A stretch of DNA of 64,000 nt from Accumulibacter sp. (GCF_023806625.1 NZ_JAMTDX010000081.1:1-64000); one strand, 5' to 3'; positions 1 to 9,180 are shown, numbered from the stretch's first letter. Program-made: numbers and translations. Notes: generated from the letters alone by a model not told the origin.

Positions 1-218
1 TGCTCGTCAGCAGGCATAGGCACGTCGCTACCTCGGGGGGCTTTCACGGTAACGAAGCCGAAGAATCCGCGAAAGTCGCCGCGAGCACGCCGGAGACGCC
101 GGCCGGCCCCGCCGGTGCGCCGTCCGGCCGGCGACCGGAAGCCCGGCAAGGGGCGCACGAGGCTGCATTTTTTTGGGTATCGTTCGCCCATCCTTCCGAC
201 AGCCACGAGCCCCGCCCG
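1..218. other. Left-edge leader, no supported gene
   Basis: No gene can be supported here. A minus-strand ATG at 15-17 (five codons to the window edge) could begin a divergent gene running off the left side, with a distant GAGGT upstream of it, but this is too short to judge. A run of seven T at about 169-175 precedes the HD-GYP gene. GC-rich partial inverted repeats (CCGG/GGCC rich) lie at 100-140. No clear sigma-70 promoter is visible. Confidence 0.3.
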
Positions 219-3179
219 ATGCGCCCCCGTTACCCGCTGCACATCCACATCTCGACGCTGTTTCTCGCGCTGATCATCCTCGTCGCCGGGGCCCTCGGCG
301 GGATCGGCTACGGGCTCAGCCGCGAGCTCCTGGACACATCTGCTGCTGATCTGACCGCGCGAATCAGCGAGCACGCGCTGCTCGAGATGCGGCGCATCAT
401 CGAGCCTGCCGAGGTGGCCACGCGGCTGCTCAGCCTGCATCGTGCGGCGACCGCTGCTTCGTTCGAGGAACGCCTCGAAAGCATCGGCTTTCTGCGTCAG
501 GCTCTCGACAGCTCGCCGGCGCTGTCCTCGCTGTACATCGGTGACGACGGCGGCAGCTTCTTCCTGCTCGGCCGGATCGGCCAGGGAAGCGCCACCGAGG
601 CCGCCCGCGCGCCGGCGGGGGCCGCCTACGTCGTCCAGAGCATCGAGCGTCGAGGCGCCGTCGCGCGCGGTCGCTTCATCTATCTCGACCACGGGCTCAA
701 GGTGCTCCGCGAGGACGACCGGCCCGATTATCCGGCGACCTACGATCCCCGGCAAAGGCCATGGTTCATCCAGGGGCTGCGCTCGCCGACACCGATCAAG
801 ACTCCGCCCTACCTGTTCTTCCCGAGCCAGAGAGTGGGTACGACGCTGGCGCTGCGCACGGCCAATGCCCGGGCTGTGGTCGGTGCGGACATCCTGCTGC
901 ACACCCTCGGCAAGACTCTGGCGAGCATGAAGGTCACCCCGGGCAGTGAAATGGCGCTGGTCAACCAGGACGGTTACCTGCTCGCCTACGAAGAACCCGA
1001 CAGGATCCTGCTGAAAACGGCTCGGGCTGACGGCATGCCGACGCTGGCACGGCTCGACCAGGTCGGCTCGGCCGCGCTGGCGCCGCTGCTCGGCGCGCTC
1101 CGGCAGATCGACGACGCCACTCGGCGGGGTTCACGGTTCTCGGTCGACGGCCAGACCTGGCGGGCCTCGCTGAACGCCCTGAGCCTGGAAGGCATTCCCC
1201 CGCTCTACCTGGCCATCGCCATCCCCGAGAACGAGCTGATGGCCGGCGCACTGCGACTGATCCGGCACTCGGCAGCGGCGACGCTGCTCGTCCTGCTGCT
1301 CGCCTTCCCGTTGACCTGGCTGCTCGCGCGCAGCGTTTCCCGGTCGCTACGGAGTCTGGCGGGAGAAGCCGAGGCGATCCGCCACTTCGAGTTCGCCCAC
1401 CCGATCGTCCTCGACTCTTCGATCAGGGAAGTCAGCGAACTGGCCATGACCATGGAAGGAATGAAACGGACGATCCACCGCTTTCTCGAAATTACTCAGA
1501 CCGTTGCCGCCGAACAGAATTTCGACCGCCTGCTGCCCCGGCTGCTGATCGAGACCCTCAGGGTATCGGGCACGCATGCCGGAGTGCTGTACCTGGCCGA
1601 CGACCAGGAGCTCAGGCCGGCTGCGGCGGTCGATGACCGGGGTAGGCAGATGCCTGCCGACCTGTCTGCGCTCGATGGCGCGAGTGCCGGACCCCTGCTC
1701 GGCGCCGCACTCGCCGACGGCATCGCCCGGGCAGCCCGCCTGACCAGCGAGGATCGCACCTGCCTGCGCATGCCGCCTGGCGAACTGCCAGACGCCACGC
1801 ATGCCATCGCCGTGCCGCTGCGCAGCCGCAAGGGCGAACTCCTCGGTGTAATGCTCCTCTTCTGTGTCGGCCCGACGGACAGCGGCCAGCTCAGCTTTGT
1901 CCGGGCGCTGTCGGCGTCGGCTGCCGTGTCGCTCGAAAGCAAGTCCCTGATCAAGGCGCAAAAGGATCTCTTCGAGGCGTTCATCCAGCTGATCGCTTCG
2001 GCGATCGACGCCAAGAGCCCTTATACGGGGGGACACTGCGCCCGAGTTCCCGAACTGACCAAGATGCTCGCTCGCGCCGCCTGTGAGGCGACCAGCGGTC
2101 CGTACCGGGACTTTGCACTCGGCGAAGACGACTGGGAGGCTGTCCATGTCGCGGCCTGGCTCCACGACTGTGGCAAGGTGACGACACCCGAGTACGTGGT
2201 CGACAAGGCGACGAAACTGGAGACGATCCATGATCGAATCCACGAGATCCGCATGCGCTTCGAAGTGCTCAAGCGCGACGCGGAGATCCGCTGCCTGGAA
2301 GCCATTGCTCGCGGCGAGAGCGGGCGCGCGGCGCGCGACCGCCTGGACAGCGAGCTCCGGCAGATCGACGATGACTTCGCTTTCGTGGCCAGTTGCAACG
2401 AGGGTGGCGAGTTCATGGCCCCGGACAAGGTCACGCGTCTGCAGGCGATCGCCAGACGGACCTGGCTGCGTACGCTGGACGACCGAATCGGCATCGCGGA
2501 GGAGGAAAAACGCCGCAAGGCGCAGGCCCCGCGCATGCCCCTGCCGGTCGTCGAGCCCCTGCTGGCGGACAAGAGCGAGCACCGCGTACTGCGCCAGGAG
2601 CACGACCGGATTCCTGAAGACAACCGCTGGGGATTCCGGATGAAGGTTCCCGAACTGCTCTACAACCGCGGCGAGCTGTACAACCTGACGACAGGCCGCG
2701 GGACGCTCAGCGAGGAGGAGCGCTACAAGATCAACGAGCACATCGTGCAGACACTGATCATGCTCTCGCAATTGCCGTTTCCGCGTCACCTCCGGCAGGT
2801 CCCCGAAATCGCCGGCGGTCACCACGAAAAGCTCGACGGGACCGGCTACCCGCGCCGGCTGACCTCCGGGCAGATGAGCCCACTGGCGAGAATGATGGCC
2901 ATCGCCGACATTTTCGAGGCACTGACTGCCGTAGACCGGCCGTACAAGAAGGGCAAGACGCTCTCCGAGGCGCTGGCGATCATGTCGCGCATGCAGCGCG
3001 AGCAGCACATCGATCCGGATCTGTTCGCCCTTTTCCTGCGTGCCGGCGTGCACGCCGAGTATGCCAGACGCTTCATGAGGCCCGAACAGATTGACGCGGT
3101 CGACGTCGAGGGCCTGCTCGCCGGCATCGGCCCGAATCCCGGCGTAGGCGAGCAACGGCCTGCAGCCGGACGATCGTGA
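219..3179 (+). CDS. Membrane sensor HD-GYP phosphodiesterase with HAMP and GAF-like regions
   Basis: Predicted cyclic-di-GMP phosphodiesterase of the HD-GYP class, anchored in the inner membrane. A first membrane segment lies at residues 11-33, followed by a periplasmic Cache-like sensor region to about 345, a second membrane segment near 346-370, a HAMP-like linker, and a GAF-like region at about 430-575. The catalytic domain has HD at 649-650 (context WLHDCGK) and the HHExxDGTGYP signature from 868. About 155 extra charged residues separate these two motifs compared with canonical HD-GYP domains, where they are roughly 60-65 residues apart; the conserved helix EERYKINEH follows this insert. 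The gene stands alone, convergent with gpmI. The periplasmic ligand is unknown. Family assignment is firm; activity on c-di-GMP is inferred. Confidence 0.9.
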   Translation: MRPRYPLHIHISTLFLALIILVAGALGGIGYGLSRELLDTSAADLTARISEHALLEMRRIIEPAEVATRLLSLHRAATAASFEERLESIGFLRQALDSSPALSSLYIGDDGGSFFLLGRIGQGSATEAARAPAGAAYVVQSIERRGAVARGRFIYLDHGLKVLREDDRPDYPATYDPRQRPWFIQGLRSPTPIKTPPYLFFPSQRVGTTLALRTANARAVVGADILLHTLGKTLASMKVTPGSEMALVNQDGYLLAYEEPDRILLKTARADGMPTLARLDQVGSAALAPLLGALRQIDDATRRGSRFSVDGQTWRASLNALSLEGIPPLYLAIAIPENELMAGALRLIRHSAAATLLVLLLAFPLTWLLARSVSRSLRSLAGEAEAIRHFEFAHPIVLDSSIREVSELAMTMEGMKRTIHRFLEITQTVAAEQNFDRLLPRLLIETLRVSGTHAGVLYLADDQELRPAAAVDDRGRQMPADLSALDGASAGPLLGAALADGIARAARLTSEDRTCLRMPPGELPDATHAIAVPLRSRKGELLGVMLLFCVGPTDSGQLSFVRALSASAAVSLESKSLIKAQKDLFEAFIQLIASAIDAKSPYTGGHCARVPELTKMLARAACEATSGPYRDFALGEDDWEAVHVAAWLHDCGKVTTPEYVVDKATKLETIHDRIHEIRMRFEVLKRDAEIRCLEAIARGESGRAARDRLDSELRQIDDDFAFVASCNEGGEFMAPDKVTRLQAIARRTWLRTLDDRIGIAEEEKRRKAQAPRMPLPVVEPLLADKSEHRVLRQEHDRIPEDNRWGFRMKVPELLYNRGELYNLTTGRGTLSEEERYKINEHIVQTLIMLSQLPFPRHLRQVPEIAGGHHEKLDGTGYPRRLTSGQMSPLARMMAIADIFEALTAVDRPYKKGKTLSEALAIMSRMQREQHIDPDLFALFLRAGVHAEYARRFMRPEQIDAVDVEGLLAGIGPNPGVGEQRPAAGRS

Positions 3180-3242
3180 CTGCGACGCCGGATTGCTGAG
3201 AGCGGCCGACGAGAGGGCACATAAGCGGCCTCGCTCGTTCGC

Positions 3243-3293
3243 CTCGGCCGGCGACAGGCCGAGACGGTCTGGCGCGGCGTCGCCCGCGCCAGA
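3243..3293. terminator. Two tandem GC hairpins between convergent genes
   Basis: Between the HD-GYP and gpmI stop codons are two perfect inverted repeats: CTCGGCC at 3243-3249 pairs with GGCCGAG at 3257-3263 (7 bp, 7-nt loop), and TCTGGCGCGG at 3268-3277 pairs with CCGCGCCAGA at 3284-3293 (10 bp, 6-nt loop). There is no T tract on either side. Position between convergent genes suggests a bidirectional terminator or an RNA 3'-end stabiliser. Confidence 0.55.
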
Positions 3294-3322
3294 CGGCTCA
3301 GCCGGAGCCCTGCCGTGAGAGC

Positions 3323-4963
3323 TCAGTTAACGATCAGCAGGCTGTCATCCCATTTCGCGTGCTTCTCGAAGCCGAGCAGTTGCGCGATGGTCGCGGCGAT
3401 GTTCGACAGGCCGGCCGCGGGGCTCGCCCTGAGCCCGAGTCGGCCACCCGTCACGTTGTCGTAGAGGATCAGCGGCACGGGATTCAGCGTATGTGAAGTC
3501 TTGGCCTTGAACGAACCATCGGCGTTCTCGGCCGGCCGCCCGGTCTTCCTGTCGATCTCGTACATCTCGTCGGCGTTGCCGTGATCGGCGGTGATCAGCG
3601 CGACCCCGCCGACCGCCTCGATGACCGGCAAGATCCGCGCCAACTGGAGATCGACGGCTTCGATGGCCATCGTCGCCGCCCGGAAGTGACCCGTGTGGCC
3701 AACCATGTCCCCGTTGGCGAAGTTGCAGCGCAGCGTCCGGTAGTTCCGGCTGCGCAGCGCCTCGATCATCGCGTCGGCGATCTCGGCTGCCTTCATCCAC
3801 GGGCGCTGCTCAAACGGCACGATGTCGCTCGGCACTTCGAGATAGGTCTCGCCGTCGAACCTGTTCGAGCGATTGCCATTCCAGAAGTAGGTCACGTGCC
3901 CAAACTTCTGCGTTTCGGAACAGGCGAACTGGGTGATGCCCGATCGCGAAAACCATTCGCCCATGGTGTCCAGAATGGCTGGCGGGTCGACCAGGAAACG
4001 CTTGGGAAGCTTCAGGTCGCCGTCGTACTGGAGCATGCCGGCGTAGGTCACCCGCGGCACTCGCCGGCGATCGAACCTGTCGAAGCCCGACTCCTCGAAA
4101 GCACGCGTGATCTCGGTCGCCCGGTCGCCGCGGAAGTTGAAGAAGACGACCGAGTCGCCGTCCTCGATCGTCCCCACCGGCCGACCCTCGCTGGCGATGA
4201 CGAACGGCGGCAGATCCTGGTCGTTCGTTCCGGGCAGACGCGCGCGCAAAGCCTCGATCGCCTGCGAGGCGCGGTCGTATTGCTCGCCCTCGCCGAGAAC
4301 GTGGGTGCACCAGCCTTTCTCGACCATCTTCCAGTCTGCTTCGTAGCGGTCCATGGTGATGTTCATTCGTCCCCCGCCAGAGGCGATCCGGGCGTCGAAG
4401 CCGGCAGTGCTGACCTCGGCGAGGAAGGCCTCGAACGGCAGAACGTAATCGAGAGCGCTGGTTTTCGGGACGTCGCGCCCGTCGAGCAGGATGTGAATGC
4501 GCACCGCCGGCACGCCTTCTTCCCTCGCCCGCTGGACCATCGCCCGCAGGTGATCGATGTGACTATGGACGTTGCCGTCGGAAAACAGGCCAATGAAATG
4601 GATCACCCCGTGCCCGGCCGTGGCGCCGGCGACGATCTCCCGCCAGGCGTTTCCCAGCCAGATCGAGCCGCTAGCTATCGCGTCGGCGACGAGCGCCGCC
4701 CCCTGGCTATAGACCTGCCCGGCGCCCAGCGCGTTGTGACCGACCTCGGAGTTGCCCATGTCCTCGTCGGAAGGCATGCCGACGGCGATGCCATGGGCAC
4801 GCAGAGTGATGTTCGGATACCTGGCGAAAAGACGATCGAGGGCCGGCTTCCGGGCAGCGGCAATCGCGCTGCCCACGTCATTCGGAGCGATGCCGTAGCC
4901 GTCCATCACGATCGTCACTACGGGACCCTGGATCCCTGGAAAGGACGCAGACTTCTGCAACAT
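3323..4963 (-). CDS. gpmI: 2,3-bisphosphoglycerate-independent phosphoglycerate mutase
   Basis: Interconverts 3- and 2-phosphoglycerate in glycolysis and gluconeogenesis using two metal ions and a phosphoserine intermediate; cytosolic. Residues 16-22 (VTIVMDG, Asp21) form the first metal-binding motif; MGNSEVGH carries the catalytic serine, Ser72; DHGNADEM near residue 462 is the C-terminal alkaline-phosphatase-type metal site. The start chosen is the ATG at 4961-4963, because an AGGA lies about 8 nt upstream and the protein then begins just before the conserved core. The frame stays open 69 nt further upstream. At 546 residues it is somewhat longer than the roughly 510-residue E. coli-type enzyme. 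It is a single gene with its own likely promoter. Confidence 0.95.
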   Translation of the reverse strand: MLQKSASFPGIQGPVVTIVMDGYGIAPNDVGSAIAAARKPALDRLFARYPNITLRAHGIAVGMPSDEDMGNSEVGHNALGAGQVYSQGAALVADAIASGSIWLGNAWREIVAGATAGHGVIHFIGLFSDGNVHSHIDHLRAMVQRAREEGVPAVRIHILLDGRDVPKTSALDYVLPFEAFLAEVSTAGFDARIASGGGRMNITMDRYEADWKMVEKGWCTHVLGEGEQYDRASQAIEALRARLPGTNDQDLPPFVIASEGRPVGTIEDGDSVVFFNFRGDRATEITRAFEESGFDRFDRRRVPRVTYAGMLQYDGDLKLPKRFLVDPPAILDTMGEWFSRSGITQFACSETQKFGHVTYFWNGNRSNRFDGETYLEVPSDIVPFEQRPWMKAAEIADAMIEALRSRNYRTLRCNFANGDMVGHTGHFRAATMAIEAVDLQLARILPVIEAVGGVALITADHGNADEMYEIDRKTGRPAENADGSFKAKTSHTLNPVPLILYDNVTGGRLGLRASPAAGLSNIAATIAQLLGFEKHAKWDDSLLIVN

Positions 4964-5036
4964 GATGAATTCCTGAGAAGGTAGGGGAGAGTGAAGGAAC
5001 GCCGCGAGATCCTCGCGAGACCGCAGCATCAAGCTC

Positions 5037-5042
5037 AGTATA
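5037..5042 (-). promoter_or_regulatory. Candidate -10 element for gpmI
   Basis: On the minus strand TATACT lies about 75 nt upstream of the gpmI start, inside the 10-bp palindrome CAGTATACTG (5036-5045). No good -35 hexamer is seen at 16-18 nt, so this is only a candidate. Confidence 0.3.
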
Positions 5043-5219
5043 CTGCATGGCCGACGCGGTTACCCGGCAGCGAGGTTGTCAGTGAATGCGCTGGGCGAGT
5101 CATCTGCGCCATCGGCGGCGCGCTGACGGATTGCTCGCCTGTCGATCTGACAGGGCTCATCGCTGACTCGCTCGCGCTGGGCATCCCGGCGTGCTGGCGA
5201 CGACTTCTCACAACCCCGT

Positions 5220-6152
5220 TCAGGATCTCGGGACTTCCGGAATCCCGCCGCCTGGCGGTGCATGACCGAGGCGGTAGCGAATCCTCTTGCGTACGCGGAC
5301 GCGAACGTGTGCCCCCTTGGCCTGGTGCAGCGGCCGTTGCTTCGACCGGACGCGGCGGCGCCTTCGCCGCTCGCGATAGCTGAAGACCAGCCAGCCAATC
5401 TTGCCGGCGAGCAACAACAGAACGAGCACCCAGAACAGCGGATACTGGATCACTTCGCCGAGGAACGCGAAGATTTCGCGAGTGGCCGTGGCCTGGGGAG
5501 GCAACGGCTGGCCAGCCATCGGTAGCGCCGCCCCTTGACCAGGCAACGCGCCGACGGCTTTGTCAAAGCGTTCGCCGAAGTCCACCGAGACGTCGGCGTA
5601 GCCGACGCTGACCCTGCTGCCAGTGGAGACATGGAAGCCCTCGACCCCGGCGACGGAGAAATTGACCCGGCCGTCGTCGGCTTTGCGGACATCGAGCGAG
5701 TCGGCAATTTCGCTGGCCAAGGTCTCCTGCAACTGTCGGATGGCCAGCGCGAGATCTTCCGCGGGCTGAGGAAGCAGACTCGAGGCAGCGGGGCTCGACC
5801 CCGCAGCAGGAGAAGGGTTCTTTCGCGAGGGGCGGCGGTTCTGCGGCCGCAGCGCAGCAGTCAGAGAATCGGCATCATCGAGACTGTCGAGCGAATGCCC
5901 CGTGTCGAAGGGCGCTCGCCCCAGCTCCGGTCCATCCGACCAATGGGCTTCATCCCGGCTGGGCAGGCCATCGATCGGTTGCAGCGGACCGGGTGACAGG
6001 TCCGCGACGCCCGCTGCCGAAAGTGTGGCGTCGGTGACCGCCTGCGGCGACGCTTCTGCGTCGGTGACCGGGTGCGCTTGACCGGGCCCCGCCGTGACCA
6101 GCATCAGCAGCATCCCGACGAGCAGCACCCCACGCCTTCGACCCCGACTCAT
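5220..6152 (-). CDS. Uncharacterised membrane-anchored protein with basic cytoplasmic tail
   Basis: I do not recognise this 310-residue protein. It has an N-terminal signal peptide (basic MSRGRRRG, hydrophobic core, cleavage probably after GQA near residue 26) and a low-complexity Ser/Pro/Ala-rich stretch to about residue 125. A predicted helical and beta-rich extracytoplasmic region follows (about 130-200), then one strong membrane segment at roughly 230-255, then a tail of about 55 residues very rich in Arg and Lys, beginning with a run of six arginines. By the positive-inside rule the tail is cytoplasmic. It is alone, divergent from the cation ATPase. A scaffold or nucleic-acid/ribosome-contacting tail is possible but speculative. 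Confidence 0.7.
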   Translation of the reverse strand: MSRGRRRGVLLVGMLLMLVTAGPGQAHPVTDAEASPQAVTDATLSAAGVADLSPGPLQPIDGLPSRDEAHWSDGPELGRAPFDTGHSLDSLDDADSLTAALRPQNRRPSRKNPSPAAGSSPAASSLLPQPAEDLALAIRQLQETLASEIADSLDVRKADDGRVNFSVAGVEGFHVSTGSRVSVGYADVSVDFGERFDKAVGALPGQGAALPMAGQPLPPQATATREIFAFLGEVIQYPLFWVLVLLLLAGKIGWLVFSYRERRRRRRVRSKQRPLHQAKGAHVRVRVRKRIRYRLGHAPPGGGIPEVPRS

Positions 6153-6462
6153 CCCATCGCTTCCAAACCTTCACCCGATCCTGCCCTGATCTCGCACGAA
6201 CGCCGCGGCTGGCCGTCGAAAGAGAATGCGGCTCAAGACCGCGGCCTCCTCGCCTCGGCCGCTGCAGCCTGAGCGGACCCGCAGCGCTCGCCCGGCTGTT
6301 GTTTGTCGACCGTACTGCCTACAATGGTAATCCAAAGGATGGCAGCGCGTCCCGGGAATTCCGTTGAGCGTCAGATTGAGCCCACCCATACCCACCGCCC
6401 CCGGGCTCCGACGAGCTCTCTGCGCCACAGCGCGCTTTTGCTGACCTGTCCGGAGAACTGCC
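6153..6462. promoter_or_regulatory. Divergent intergenic region with candidate -10 for the ATPase
   Basis: A 310-bp region between divergent genes with no supported CDS. A good -10 match, TACAAT, is at 6320-6325 on the plus strand, giving a leader of about 130 nt before the ATPase GTG. The -35 is weak (TTGTTT at 6299-6304, 15-nt spacing). I see no recognisable riboswitch, although the long leader of a cation transporter would be a natural place for one. Confidence 0.35.
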
Positions 6463-9180
6463 GTGACACGGACTACTCAATCGGTCGGCCCGGTCGCCTG
6501 GCACGGCTTGCCCGCGGACGAAGCGGCAGATCGCCTGGCGGCCAGCTTCACCGACGGCCTCGCTGACGATCAGGTGGCCAGCCGCCGTGCGGCCCATGGC
6601 GAGAACCGGATCACCCCGCGCCCGGGCAGAAGCCCCCTGCTGCGTCTTGCGCTGCAGTTCGTGCAGCCACTCGTCCTGGTCCTGCTGGTGGCCAGTCTGG
6701 TCACCATGCTGCTCGGCGAGTGGGTCGACGCCAGCGTCATTTTCGGCGTCACGCTGATCAATGCCCTGATCGGGTTCATTCAGGAAGGTCGGGCCGAAAG
6801 CGCACTCGCCGCCCTGGCCCGCTCGGTGATCAGCGAAGTGACCGTGTTGCGCGGAGGCTCCAAACGGCGCCTTTCCTCGACTGAACTGGTCCCTGGCGAT
6901 GTCGTTCTGCTGACTGCCGGAGACAAGGTACCCGCTGATCTGCGCCTGTTTCACACCCGGGAGCTGCAGGCGATGGAAGCTGCCCTGACCGGCGAATCGA
7001 CCGCCGTGGCCAAGCAGGACGAGGCCCTGCCACACGACACGCTGCTTTCCGAACGCAGCAACATGGCTTATGCCGGAACGGTGATGATCAGCGGCCAGGG
7101 TTCCGGCGTCGTCGTCGCCACCGGCGATCATACCGAGACCGGCCGAATTTCGCGCTTGATTGCCGAGGCGCCGGACATGCGCACACCCCTCACACGCAAG
7201 ATGGCCGCGTTCAGCAACTGGCTCCTGCTGGCCATCGGTCTGCTTGCCCTGCTCACCTTCGCCGTCGGCATCTGGCGGGGTGAATCGGTCTTCGCCATGT
7301 TCATGGCTGCGGTCGCGCTCGCCGTCGGCGCGATTCCCGAAGGGCTCCCGGCCGCGGTGACGATCACGCTGGCCATCGGTGTGTCGCGAATGGCCAGACG
7401 GCGGGCGATCATCCGCAAGCTGCCGGCGGTCGAGACACTGGGCAGCACGACGACGATCTGTTCGGACAAGACCGGGACGCTGACCGAGAACCAGATGACC
7501 GTTCGCGAAATCTACGCCGGCGGCGTACGCCTCGTGGTCAGCGGTAGCGGCTACTCTCCAGCGGGCAGGATTGGCGATGGAGCGGCGATCGACGGCGCCC
7601 TGCGCGAATGCCTCCTGGCCGGAGTACTGTGCAACGATGCCGGCCTGGGCAAGAGCAGCCGCTCCTGGGAAGTGGTCGGCGACCCGACCGAAGGAGCGCT
7701 GCTCGTCGTCGCACGCAAGGCTGGCCTGGACGAGCGGACGCTGCAGAAGATGTTCCGGCGCCTGGACGAGATCCCCTTCGACTCGGCCCGCCAGTACATG
7801 GCCACGCTGCACGACATCGAGGGCGTGCGCCTGGCCTACTTCAAGGGAGCGCTCGAGCAACTGCTCGCACGCTCGATCAGCATGCTCGACCGCAAAGGGC
7901 AGGCGACGGCGCTGCGTCGCGAGGAAATCGAACAGGTGGCGCGCAGCATGGCGGCCGAGGGTCTGCGCGTTCTGGCCGTGGCCCGCCTGGTCTCGCCATC
8001 ACTCGAGGCCCTCGATGCGAAGAGCCCCGATCGGGGACTGCAGTTCATCGGGCTGGTCGGAATGGTCGATCCGCCCCGTCCGAAAGCCATCTCTGCGGTA
8101 CGCACATGCCACTCCGCGGGAATCACGGTGAAGATGATCACCGGCGACCATGCCGTGACGGCGCTGTCGATCGCCCGCCAGTTGGGCATTACGCGCAGTG
8201 GCGAAGCAGCGCTCAGCGGCCGCGAACTGGCCGCGCTCGCAGACGACGAACTGCACGCCGCGGTCGCCCGGGTGAACGTGTTCGCGCGAGTCGACCCGGC
8301 ACAGAAACTTCGCCTGGTCCGCGCACTGCAGAGCAACGGCGAGGTCGTGGCCATGACCGGTGACGGCGTCAACGACGCGCCAGCACTCAAGCAGGCCGAC
8401 ATTGGTATCGCCATGGGTCTCGGCGGCACCGAAGTCGCCAAGGAAGCGGCCGACATGGTCCTGACCGACGACGACTTCGCGACCATCGAGGCAGCGATCG
8501 AGGAAGGCCGTGGCGTCTACGACAACCTGGTCAAGTTCATCACCTGGACCCTGCCGACCAACTTCGGTGAAGGACTGGTGATCGTCGCGGCGGTCATCGC
8601 CGGCGCCACGCTGCCGATCACACCCTTGCAGATTCTGTGGATCAACATGACCACGGCGGTGTTCCTCGGCCTGATGCTGGCCTTCGAACCGATCGAGCAC
8701 GGAGTCATGCATCGCCCGCCACGTCCGCCTTCCAGACAGATTCTCGACGCCGCGCTGCTCTGGAGGATCGTCCTGCTCGGCGTACTGCTCCTCGCCGGTT
8801 CCTTTGGTCTCTTTCTCGTCGAACTGGCCCAGGGCCACCCGCTGGCCGAGGCACGCACAGTGGCCGTCAATGTCTTCGTCGTCGTCCAGGCGATGTACCT
8901 GTTCAACTGCCGTTCATTGAAGTTCTCCGCGCTGCACATCGGTCTGTTCTCGAACCCGGCCGTCTGGTACGGCGTCCTGGTGATGGCCGTCCTCCAGGCG
9001 CTGCTCACCTACTGGCCGGTGATGAACCGCCTTTTCGCGACGGCGCCGATCGGGGGGCCCGAATGGCTCGAAATCCTGGCCGTCGGCACACTGGCGTACC
9101 TGATCGTCGGCGTCGAAAAGCACTGGCGCAATCTTCGCGCAGACCTGCTCAGGAAGCGTCCGCGAGCGGGGTCACGGTGA
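6463..9180 (+). CDS. P2-type cation-transporting ATPase
   Basis: Inner-membrane ion pump driven by ATP. All P-type landmarks are present: N-terminal cation-ATPase domain, TGES of the actuator domain near residue 177, phosphorylation motif DKTGTLTE with Asp335, and the hinge TGDGVNDAP near residue 633. It has about 10 membrane helices and, at 905 residues, the normal P2 length. TM4 has the PEGLP motif typical of Ca2+/SERCA-like pumps and TM5 has NFGE. TM6 reads INMTTAVF, so the Asp that coordinates Ca2+ in SERCA (NxxTD) is Ala here. The substrate could therefore be Ca2+, Mn2+, Na+ or something else. The GTG start is set by GGAG about 9 nt upstream. Its 3' end overlaps the convergent transglutaminase gene by 32 bp. 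Confidence 0.9.
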   Translation: MTRTTQSVGPVAWHGLPADEAADRLAASFTDGLADDQVASRRAAHGENRITPRPGRSPLLRLALQFVQPLVLVLLVASLVTMLLGEWVDASVIFGVTLINALIGFIQEGRAESALAALARSVISEVTVLRGGSKRRLSSTELVPGDVVLLTAGDKVPADLRLFHTRELQAMEAALTGESTAVAKQDEALPHDTLLSERSNMAYAGTVMISGQGSGVVVATGDHTETGRISRLIAEAPDMRTPLTRKMAAFSNWLLLAIGLLALLTFAVGIWRGESVFAMFMAAVALAVGAIPEGLPAAVTITLAIGVSRMARRRAIIRKLPAVETLGSTTTICSDKTGTLTENQMTVREIYAGGVRLVVSGSGYSPAGRIGDGAAIDGALRECLLAGVLCNDAGLGKSSRSWEVVGDPTEGALLVVARKAGLDERTLQKMFRRLDEIPFDSARQYMATLHDIEGVRLAYFKGALEQLLARSISMLDRKGQATALRREEIEQVARSMAAEGLRVLAVARLVSPSLEALDAKSPDRGLQFIGLVGMVDPPRPKAISAVRTCHSAGITVKMITGDHAVTALSIARQLGITRSGEAALSGRELAALADDELHAAVARVNVFARVDPAQKLRLVRALQSNGEVVAMTGDGVNDAPALKQADIGIAMGLGGTEVAKEAADMVLTDDDFATIEAAIEEGRGVYDNLVKFITWTLPTNFGEGLVIVAAVIAGATLPITPLQILWINMTTAVFLGLMLAFEPIEHGVMHRPPRPPSRQILDAALLWRIVLLGVLLLAGSFGLFLVELAQGHPLAEARTVAVNVFVVVQAMYLFNCRSLKFSALHIGLFSNPAVWYGVLVMAVLQALLTYWPVMNRLFATAPIGGPEWLEILAVGTLAYLIVGVEKHWRNLRADLLRKRPRAGSR

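Noticed and set aside
1347..3155. 602-codon open frame antisense to the HD-GYP gene
   Set aside because: Opposite a well-supported gene; no domain features.
4991..5383. 130-codon plus-strand frame upstream of gpmI
   Set aside because: Overlaps the 3' end of the unknown membrane protein and the gpmI promoter region; no motif.
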